From Candidatus Woesearchaeota archaeon (GTDB lineage Archaea > Nanobdellota > Nanobdellia > Woesearchaeales > ARS49), in assembly GCA_016203345.1 (NCBI GenBank), contig JACQMZ010000058.1, positions 1-11,254 of the forward strand: a stretch of DNA of 11,254 bases. Direction: 5' to 3'. Numbering within the stretch: the stretch's first letter is position 1; the number at the start of each line of letters is the position of its first letter. A program made the position numbers and the translations under genes. This document shows, in pieces, positions 6,586 through 11,254 of this stretch. The notes below the pieces were generated by a model, which saw only the letters and a list, made by a program, of their open reading frames with translations, ran no database searches and had not been told where the DNA came from.

Positions 6586-6882
6586 ATGCCGCCAAACAAG
6601 GACGAACTGACAAAGACAGTACGTGAATTCTATACCCACTATCGCGTTCTCTCCTTCGCAAACGCAGTCAACATATGGTGGTGCATCAGCTACAGTACAG
6701 GACGCTTTGCGTACGAATTACTTGCGAATGACCGTGCGGATTTTGACCAGTTCATGCACATGAGTATGGGTGTTGCTACTGCCTTGGGCGGCCACTACCT
6801 GATTAGGCACTGCGAGTCAATGTTGAACAAAGCACAGAGCTTGCTTGAACAAGCAGTCCACACACCTGAGAGTCTCCCATGA
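6586..6882 (+). CDS. Unrecognised 98-aa protein, divergent from FecR gene
   Basis: I do not recognise this family. The protein begins with a charged helix (MPPNKDELTKTVREFYTHYRV), then a moderately hydrophobic stretch at 22-45 (ANAVNIWWCISYSTGRFAYELL) and a second at about 58-73 (SMGVATALGGHYLI), ending with a helical tail. The two stretches could form a membrane hairpin or a buried helical core; the polar residues in them make a transmembrane call weak. The ATG at 6586 is chosen from the shared TATA element 27 nt upstream. Its stop overlaps the next start as ATGA, implying translational coupling. Its promoter is shared with the FecR-cyclase operon, which makes a role linked to that signalling unit possible but unproven. 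Confidence 0.6.
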   Translation: MPPNKDELTKTVREFYTHYRVLSFANAVNIWWCISYSTGRFAYELLANDRADFDQFMHMSMGVATALGGHYLIRHCESMLNKAQSLLEQAVHTPESLP

Positions 6883-7346
6883 CACTTGACCACCTGATAG
6901 ACACAATACTACGCATTGAGCGGAAACACCGCAAGGAACTCATGCGACATTTTCCGCCTACGCTCCAGCGCGCGTTTGCTAAGCTTCCTTTTGATGCACG
7001 ACACGCACTGGACGCTTTTCATGCAGCCAATCCTGACTATCTTCATGGAGCGGGATCAAACAGAGTCATACTGCGGGTGACGAATGACGACAAACAAACA
7101 CAAACTGAAATGAGACAAGTCGCACTCCAATGCCACTACGCTCAACAACTCGTTAACCTTTTCAACGAGTGGAAGACGCATAAACGGCGACGCTTCAACA
7201 CCGCATACCTTTCAAGCTTACGCGAAGGACAAAACCTTATACAACAAAGCCAGAGAAGCATATCAGGCGGATTTACACGCATCGAGGCGCTGGCAGGTGA
7301 ACTCGCGCCAGACATCCTCAAGTATTGGAGTTACCGCAACACATAA
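6879..7346 (+). CDS. Unrecognised 155-aa basic soluble protein
   Basis: The protein has no signal peptide or membrane segment. It is rich in Arg, His, Gln and Lys, mostly helical in appearance, with a basic N-terminal region (RIERKHRKELMRHFPP), a middle segment that may be beta (NRVILRVTNDD) and a basic patch KTHKRRRF at about 99-106. These could suit nucleic-acid or membrane-surface binding, but no known motif is visible. The start ATG overlaps the stop of the 98-aa gene (ATGA), so both are made from one message. The TATA-like CATAAAT for the next gene overlaps its stop codon. Function not assigned. Confidence 0.6.
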   Translation: MTLDHLIDTILRIERKHRKELMRHFPPTLQRAFAKLPFDARHALDAFHAANPDYLHGAGSNRVILRVTNDDKQTQTEMRQVALQCHYAQQLVNLFNEWKTHKRRRFNTAYLSSLREGQNLIQQSQRSISGGFTRIEALAGELAPDILKYWSYRNT

Positions 7347-7348
7347 AT
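7342..7348 (+). promoter_or_regulatory. TATA box of the DsbA-like gene
   Basis: CATAAAT overlaps the TAA stop of the preceding gene and is centred 28 nt before the ATG at 7373. This supports that start and a separate leaderless transcript. Confidence 0.45.
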
Positions 7349-7372
7349 CACTCTACTTGTTTTCTCCATCTC

Positions 7373-8017
7373 ATGAAAGTATTACTGGCAATTGCAGGCG
7401 TTGGAATTCTCGCGGCGCTTATGGTTCTCGTCCTCCCGAATCTTGCGCCTTCAAAAGCCACTGAAAAACTCACCGAAGCGCAACTCATCGACGACGACTT
7501 CGTGCTGGGCCGCGCAGGCGCGCCTGTCCTCATCGTCGAATTCGGCGACTTCCTGTGCGAGTACTGCGCGAAATTGTCCGCAGACGTCATGCCTGTTCTT
7601 CGCAAACAGTACATCGACACAGGCAAGGCAAAAATGGTCTTCAGAGACTTCATCAGCCCTTCACACGCAACAGCAGTGCCGGCATCAGCCGCTGCTCACT
7701 GTACCAAACAGAAATTCTGGGACATGCACGACATCCTGTACCAAAACTCATACACCGGAGACCGGTGGAGCACTCTGGAAAATCCTGTTTCCACATTTGC
7801 AGCATATGCCGACCGCCTTGGCACCAACATATCGTCCTGCATGGCAACGCCGCAAATCCTTAACGAAATCAATGACGACATCATGAAAGGACTTGCGCTC
7901 AACGTGCTTGGCACGCCCACCATCATGATCGGCAACGACAAAAAAGGATTTGTGCGCGTGCTCAGCGCACAGCCCACAACAGTGTATACAAACATAATAG
8001 AAGAAATGTTACGCTAA
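7373..8017 (+). CDS. DsbA-like thiol-disulfide oxidoreductase, membrane-anchored
   Basis: The 214-aa protein starts with an uncleaved-looking signal anchor (MKVLLAIAGVGILAALMVLVLP). A DsbA-type thioredoxin fold follows: PVLIVEFGDFLCEYC with the redox pair C62-E-Y-C65, an inserted helical region (about 95-180), and the cis-proline loop LGTPTIMIG near the C-terminus. Additional cysteines lie in AAHCTK and SSCMAT. The family catalyses disulfide formation or exchange outside the cytoplasm, in Thioredoxin_4/DsbA-type archaeal proteins. The ATG is chosen because it begins the hydrophobic anchor and is 28 nt from a TATA box; a TTG at 7325 would overlap the previous gene. A multi-pass membrane protein with a CAAC motif follows after a hairpin and may be its redox partner. 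Confidence 0.88.
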   Translation: MKVLLAIAGVGILAALMVLVLPNLAPSKATEKLTEAQLIDDDFVLGRAGAPVLIVEFGDFLCEYCAKLSADVMPVLRKQYIDTGKAKMVFRDFISPSHATAVPASAAAHCTKQKFWDMHDILYQNSYTGDRWSTLENPVSTFAAYADRLGTNISSCMATPQILNEINDDIMKGLALNVLGTPTIMIGNDKKGFVRVLSAQPTTVYTNIIEEMLR

Positions 8018-8019
8018 AC

Positions 8020-8065
8020 GAATTTTTCGAATTCACCGACTTCGTCGGCTCATTCAGAAAAATTC
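8020..8065. repeat. Intergenic hairpin repeat, copy 1
   Basis: The outer arms GAATTTTTC (8020-8028) and GAAAAATTC (8057-8065) are perfect 9-bp inverted repeats. A second stem, CCGAC-TTC-GTCGG, lies at 8036-8048. It starts 3 nt after the dsbA-like stop. It resembles the elements at 9883 and 11125 in arms and in inner sequence (CGAATTCAC, GGCTCA). The T5 arm could help termination. Confidence 0.65.
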
Positions 8066-8072
8066 AGGTGAC
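8066..8072 (+). promoter_or_regulatory. Shine-Dalgarno of the CAAC membrane protein gene
   Basis: CAGGTGA ends 4 nt before the ATG at 8077 and has no good TATA box at the archaeal spacing. It favours the ATG at 8077 over the in-frame GTG at 8068, which falls inside the Shine-Dalgarno itself. Confidence 0.55.
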
Positions 8073-8076
8073 GAAA

Positions 8077-8520
8077 ATGAGAGTGCGAACAACGGAGGAA
8101 TTAAGGGGTTTGCTCAGTCTTCAAACTGTTGTGTATTCGTGTTTGGCATTTGGGGGTTTGGTGGCGGTCAGCGTCATTCTGCAAAATTACTCGCTCATGT
8201 ACAACACGCTCTTCAGCGACTGGAGCCTGACAAGCAAGGCGTCCATCCTTGCAGGAGTAATGGGAAAAACACTCTACTCCACCCCGGGAATTCTTTTAGC
8301 ACTCACTGGAACTTTGATGGGCGCCAACATCGCGCTTCGGCAAAAAACAGCAGTGTGCGGCGTGCTTGGCGCGGCAGGAGCAGGATGCGCGGCGTGCGGC
8401 ATTAGTACGCTTAGTGTCCTCGGACTTGCTGGAATTGCCACATTACCCATGAAGGGTCTAGAACTGTCCTTCATCAGCATTGCACTGCTGCTGACCACAC
8501 TGATCGTATCACGTCAATAA
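8077..8520 (+). CDS. Multi-pass membrane protein with CAAC motif, possible DsbA partner
   Basis: The 147-aa protein has about four hydrophobic segments (roughly 14-35, 60-84, 92-122 and 125-143) and a glycine- and cysteine-rich stretch C94-G-V-L-G-A-A-G-A-G-C104-A-A-C107-G. A CxxC inside a membrane helix-loop next to LSVLGLAG is reminiscent of small membrane proteins with GCxxC motifs that occur in archaea and bacteria, but I cannot name the family. It is not a clear VKOR or DsbB. Following the DsbA-like gene, with its own Shine-Dalgarno and no clear TATA box, it is probably the second gene of that transcript. Electron transfer to or from the DsbA-like protein, or metal handling, are the two ideas that fit the cysteines. 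Confidence 0.65.
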   Translation: MRVRTTEELRGLLSLQTVVYSCLAFGGLVAVSVILQNYSLMYNTLFSDWSLTSKASILAGVMGKTLYSTPGILLALTGTLMGANIALRQKTAVCGVLGAAGAGCAACGISTLSVLGLAGIATLPMKGLELSFISIALLLTTLIVSRQ

Positions 8521-8521
8521 G

Positions 8522-8529
8522 TATAAATA
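8522..8529 (+). promoter_or_regulatory. TATA box of the 27-aa peptide gene
   Basis: TATAAATA is a near-perfect archaeal TATA box centred 26.5 nt before the ATG at 8552. It begins 2 nt after the stop of the membrane protein gene and points to an otherwise easily missed small gene. Confidence 0.55.
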
Positions 8530-8551
8530 CACGAAGAGTGTGGAATCAGAT

Positions 8552-8635
8552 ATGGAAGACGCACTTGCAGTCCTCATTCCGGTACTTGTTTTGGCATCCA
8601 GCGGAATCCTGCTATTATTCCTGAGCACAGTGTGA
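8552..8635 (+). CDS. 27-aa leaderless single-pass membrane peptide
   Basis: The reading frame encodes 27 residues: an acidic N-terminus (MEDA) and then an almost unbroken hydrophobic stretch with small residues, ending STV. This is one membrane helix with the acidic end expected outside the cytoplasm. The support is positional: the best TATA box in the window lies at the exact leaderless spacing. Its last 21 bases overlap, tail to tail, the end of the M16 peptidase gene on the other strand. The peptide could be a regulatory subunit of a membrane complex or a small toxin-like peptide; neither is shown. A TATA box serving a non-coding RNA is the main alternative. Confidence 0.5.
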   Translation: MEDALAVLIPVLVLASSGILLLFLSTV

Positions 8636-9832
8636 AAACGGCCGGGCAATTTTTTGTTCAGGAAGCACACACACGGTGTGATACCCTCCAACCAAATGCT
8701 TTCCTGCCGCATCGCGAATTTTGCGCTGAGTCACCTTGCGAATCAAACGAGCATATTCTGTAGGCAACGGATGCCTGTGCAGTTCATGCGACAACAAGTA
8801 ATTGGCATATTCATCAGCCTCACAAATATCGTTCTGCAATTCTGCGAGCATCGCCTTTCTTACTCGATACCACTCTGCGGCGGATGGCCCCTTCGACGCA
8901 AGATCTTCCAATTGACCATGAATTAATGACTGTACACGCCCCACATTTTGCGGAAAGCAACTCACCTGCCATGACAGCAAACTGCTTTCCGCACTTTGAA
9001 CCTCAAGATTCGCAGTTGGCGTATACACCAACCCATGTGCCAATCTTAGTTCTCGAAACATGCGAGAAGTCCACAAATCAATACTATGAAAAGTTCGTAC
9101 CGCACACTCCAGCGGAACAAATTCAGGATGCTCTGGACTAATGCTGTACTTGCCCCCTGCCACGTACGCCAACCCCGACGGTACAAACTCCGTCTTGTTG
9201 CCATAACCCGCCATTGACAGTTGAGAAATTGCCGGAACGCTTCCTGTGCAAAGGTCGCCAAATACTCGTTCTGCAAGATCTCGCACAACGGTAACATCAG
9301 TTTTTCCCACAACAACCAAAACCATATTGTTCGCAACACAGTACCTACTTTTGAAATCCTGTATGTCAGTACGAGTGACGCGCTTAACGCCCCGTAATTC
9401 GTCCTGTGATGATCCAACTCCCTCTAGCATCGAGTTCAGCAAATCTTCGCAACGATCGCTTGGACAGTCTAATTTCTTGCCTCCTTCCAACATCAACGCA
9501 TTCCGCTCCTTCTCGATATGACTATCAGGATGGTCAGAAAACGTCACATGACTTCTCAAGATCTCCAAAAACCTTGGCAGCGATCGCACAGGCAAAGTGC
9601 ACTCATACGTTTGGTAATCGCGGTACGTACTCCCATCAACAGAACACCCCAAGGACTCGATCGTCTCCAAATGCTCAGGAATAGTCAAATGCTCAATAAG
9701 ATGCGCCAAGCCCAGCTTCCCTGGTGGATCACGCGCATAACCTGCCTTCGTGCACAAGATGACATGCGAACGGCGAAAGGAACCCTTGTGCGCCCACAGC
9801 ACCAGTCCGTTATCAAGCACATACCGTTGCAT
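8615..9832 (-). CDS. M16-family zinc metallopeptidase
   Basis: The 405-aa protein has the inverted zinc motif HLIEH at 44-48, typical of the pitrilysin/mitochondrial-processing-peptidase family. The downstream acidic region EKERNALMLE at 107-116 should supply the third ligand (E116 by analogy). The second M16 repeat appears at about 255-275, with SRMFRELRLAHGLVY matching the family's R-x-LRE-x-x-GLxY substrate-contact segment. The length is that of a single-chain M16B-like subunit, which normally works as a dimer or with a partner. No signal peptide is seen, so it is probably cytosolic. The ATG at 9832 lies about 25 nt from TTATTAAAT on the same strand. There is no second M16 gene in the window. 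It probably degrades short peptides; the specific substrate is unknown. Confidence 0.88.
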   Translation of the reverse strand: MQRYVLDNGLVLWAHKGSFRRSHVILCTKAGYARDPPGKLGLAHLIEHLTIPEHLETIESLGCSVDGSTYRDYQTYECTLPVRSLPRFLEILRSHVTFSDHPDSHIEKERNALMLEGGKKLDCPSDRCEDLLNSMLEGVGSSQDELRGVKRVTRTDIQDFKSRYCVANNMVLVVVGKTDVTVVRDLAERVFGDLCTGSVPAISQLSMAGYGNKTEFVPSGLAYVAGGKYSISPEHPEFVPLECAVRTFHSIDLWTSRMFRELRLAHGLVYTPTANLEVQSAESSLLSWQVSCFPQNVGRVQSLIHGQLEDLASKGPSAAEWYRVRKAMLAELQNDICEADEYANYLLSHELHRHPLPTEYARLIRKVTQRKIRDAAGKHLVGGYHTVCVLPEQKIARPFSHCAQE

Positions 9833-9852
9833 GCGTGCACACCAGCGTCATG

Positions 9853-9860
9853 ATTTAATA
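9853..9860 (-). promoter_or_regulatory. TATA box of the M16 peptidase gene
   Basis: On the minus strand this reads TATTAAAT, centred about 25 nt before the ATG at 9832, slightly shorter than the spacing of the other boxes but within the archaeal range. Confidence 0.45.
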
Positions 9861-9882
9861 ACGTATTGTAAACACTCTCCAC

Positions 9883-9930
9883 GAATTTTCCGAACTCACT
9901 CGGCATGGCCTCGTTCGTTCAGGAAAATTC
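9883..9930. repeat. Intergenic hairpin repeat, copy 2
   Basis: GAATTTTCC (9883-9891) and GGAAAATTC (9922-9930) are perfect 9-bp arms. Inside are CGAAC/GTTCG and GGC-ATG-GCC dyads. It lies between the divergent promoters of the M16 and aminotransferase genes, so it cannot be a simple terminator of either. The outer arms and the CGAACTCAC segment match the elements at 8020 and 11125. Confidence 0.65.
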
Positions 9931-9938
9931 TGGGGAAC

Positions 9939-9947
9939 AAATAAATA
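9939..9947 (+). promoter_or_regulatory. TATA box of the aminotransferase gene
   Basis: AAATAAATA is centred about 29 nt before the ATG at 9972. An AAGGTG at 9962-9967 also precedes the ATG, so the transcript may be leaderless or have a very short leader. Confidence 0.45.
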
Positions 9948-9971
9948 GGGAGACATCCCCTAAGGTGCAAC

Positions 9972-11111
9972 ATGAACGTCATTCCTTCACGACGCGCGGC
10001 AGGCGTCACGTACGCCATACGCTACGTTGAACGATTCGCGCAAGCCCGTCGAGCTGCTGGCAAAGATATCCTCAACCTTAACATCGGAGACCCTGCCAAA
10101 TATGATTTCGACGTGCCCGCACACCTGAAAACGGCAGTGAAAAAAGCGCTGAACGACAAAAATTATTACAGCCCATCGGCAGGCCTGGACGAGGCACGCG
10201 ACGCAGTTGCCAAACACCACGGCGTGTCAATGCAAGACGTCTTCATTACCGGAGGAGTCACCGAAGCAATCCAAATCATACTCAACGTGTTGTTAAACCC
10301 GCAAGACGCAGTCATGCTCCCCAAACCGACCTATCCATTATACACTGCGCAATGCATGGCGCTCGGATTGAAGTACGTCTACTACCCAACAGATGACCAG
10401 TGGCAGCCAACAGTACATACTGTTCCAGCCAACGCCAAAGCGCTTGTCGTCATCAACCCAAACAACCCCACAGGAGCAGTATACTCGAAAAAAATACTCA
10501 AAAACATCGTTAATATTGCAGCAACCAACAAGTTCGTCCTGATAGCAGACGAAATCTACGACCACATGGTGTTTGAAGAACACACGCCACTCGCGAAAAT
10601 AGTCAAAGACGAAGTTCCCCTTGTCACCCTCAACGGGTTGTCCAAGAATTTTCTCGCGCCAGGATGGAGAATCGGGTGGATGGCCCTCAAAAACATGGAA
10701 ACAGGACTCTTGACTGACGCAATCCAAAACCTGCTGGAAAGCAAACTCTGCGCTCCAACACCGTTTCAATTCGCCATCAAGCCAGCGCTCACCGGCTCAC
10801 AAAAACACATTCCACAAATGGTGAGAAAATTGAAGAAAAGAAGAGACTACGTGTACAAGCGCTTGAACGAAATACCCGGCATGTCCTGCACAAAACCCGG
10901 AGGGGCGTTTTATGCTTTCCCAAAAATCCCTGCAGAAGACGACTACAACTTTGTCAGACGGCTCTGTGAAGAAACAGGCGTATTGTGCGTTCACGGCAGC
11001 GGGTTCGGAAAACCAGGACACATGAGAGTCGTGTTCTTACCACAAGAGAAAGTATTGGAAGAGGCGATGGAGAGGATTGAGGGGTTTGTGCGAAATCTGA
11101 AAGGACGTTAA
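9972..11111 (+). CDS. PLP-dependent aminotransferase, class I/II (fold type I), AlaA/AspC-like
   Basis: The 379-aa enzyme shows the complete fold-type I set: phosphate-side GGVTEAIQ at 94-101, the stacking region PTYPLY at 119-124, NPNNPTG at 162-168 with PLP-ring N165, ADEIYDHMVF at 192-201 with D193 and Y196, the Schiff-base lysine K225 in NGLSKNF, and R233. The substrate-carboxylate arginine is R352 (GHMRVVF). GLSKNF followed by PGWRIGWM resembles the alanine transaminase branch (AlaA/YfbQ), so 2-oxoacid/L-alanine or aspartate-type exchange is likely. Length is normal and there is no signal peptide. A TATA box about 29 nt upstream suggests it is transcribed alone; a hairpin repeat follows its stop. 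The enzyme class is certain, the exact amino acid is not. Confidence 0.93.
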   Translation: MNVIPSRRAAGVTYAIRYVERFAQARRAAGKDILNLNIGDPAKYDFDVPAHLKTAVKKALNDKNYYSPSAGLDEARDAVAKHHGVSMQDVFITGGVTEAIQIILNVLLNPQDAVMLPKPTYPLYTAQCMALGLKYVYYPTDDQWQPTVHTVPANAKALVVINPNNPTGAVYSKKILKNIVNIAATNKFVLIADEIYDHMVFEEHTPLAKIVKDEVPLVTLNGLSKNFLAPGWRIGWMALKNMETGLLTDAIQNLLESKLCAPTPFQFAIKPALTGSQKHIPQMVRKLKKRRDYVYKRLNEIPGMSCTKPGGAFYAFPKIPAEDDYNFVRRLCEETGVLCVHGSGFGKPGHMRVVFLPQEKVLEEAMERIEGFVRNLKGR

Positions 11112-11124
11112 GCTGCTCTTGAAG

Positions 11125-11162
11125 CGAATTTCTCGAGTTCGCAGGCTCACACGAGAAATTCG
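11125..11162. repeat. Intergenic hairpin repeat, copy 3
   Basis: CGAATTTCTCG (11125-11135) and CGAGAAATTCG (11152-11162) form a perfect 11-bp inverted repeat with a 16-nt loop containing GTTCGCAGGCTCAC. It starts 13 nt after the aminotransferase stop and shares arm and loop sequence with the elements at 8020 and 9883. It could act as a terminator here. Confidence 0.65.
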
Positions 11163-11211
11163 GCTGTCAAGTTTCGCAAACTGCTTCTCAGCATATTCAG
11201 AGAACTCTATA

Positions 11212-11249
11212 GAGAACTTTGAATAACTATCAAATTTGTCAAAGTTCTC
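11212..11249. repeat. Inverted repeat at the window end
   Basis: GAGAACTTTGA (11212-11222) and TCAAAGTTCTC (11239-11249) are perfect 11-bp arms around a 17-bp or shorter AT-rich loop. A further AGAGAACT direct copy stands at 11199-11206. The gap after the aminotransferase (11112-11254) otherwise holds no gene that I can see. This may be an operator for a gene beyond the window. Confidence 0.5.
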
Positions 11250-11254
11250 AATAG

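Noticed and set aside
8077..8520. VKOR or DsbB identity for the membrane protein
   Set aside because: The cysteine arrangement (C94, C104, C107) and length do not match the paired loop cysteines and CxxC of those families.
8020..11162. CRISPR-like array formed by the three hairpins
   Set aside because: The copies are more than 1 kb apart, differ in sequence and length, and have no regular spacers or cas genes.

Overview
The window looks like part of an archaeal chromosome, plausibly a DPANN-type lineage; the lineage is an inference and the domain is fairly firm. Most apparent transcription units start with an ATG about 25-28 nt downstream of a TATA-like box (HD gene, 91-aa membrane protein, FecR gene, the 98-aa gene, dsbA-like gene, a 27-aa membrane peptide, M16 peptidase, aminotransferase). 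This is the pattern of archaeal promoters giving leaderless mRNAs. Three likely internal cistrons instead have GGTG-type Shine-Dalgarno sequences. There are no long gene-free stretches, no rRNA or tRNA, and no CRISPR array.

Layout. (1) 32-268 (-): a short AbrB/SpoVT-type protein that looks like an N-terminally eroded paralogue of the gene at 3226. (2) 384-2806 (+): a two-gene unit with an HD-domain phosphohydrolase-like protein followed by a fused orotate phosphoribosyltransferase / OMP decarboxylase (UMP synthase), broken by a single-base frameshift near 2465. (3) 2842-3117 (-): a small single-pass membrane protein. (4) 3226-3735 (+): a YgiT-like zinc finger plus AbrB regulator, then a 53-aa protein with two tandem C-x2-C-x8-CC modules that has to be read directly from the DNA. 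(5) 3760-6533 (-): a FecR-domain membrane protein and a CHASE2-class III adenylate cyclase, 8 nt apart, a sensory cassette best known from bacteria. (6) 6586-7346 (+): two unrecognised genes overlapping by ATGA. They diverge from the FecR gene around one AT-rich element lying exactly midway between the two start codons. (7) 7373-8520 (+): an extracytoplasmic DsbA-like thioredoxin, a hairpin, and a multi-pass membrane protein with a CAAC motif. (8) 8552-8635 (+): a predicted 27-aa leaderless membrane peptide. (9) 8615-9832 (-): an M16 zinc peptidase. (10) 9972-11111 (+): a fold-type I aminotransferase.

The most interesting content is the apparent cAMP-signalling cassette in an archaeal promoter context, the symmetric divergent promoter joining it to two unknown genes, a dispersed family of intergenic hairpins (8020, 9883 and 11125), and the tandem cysteine-module mini-protein coupled to the zinc finger-AbrB gene. 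All functional statements rest on motifs read by eye; no database search was possible.
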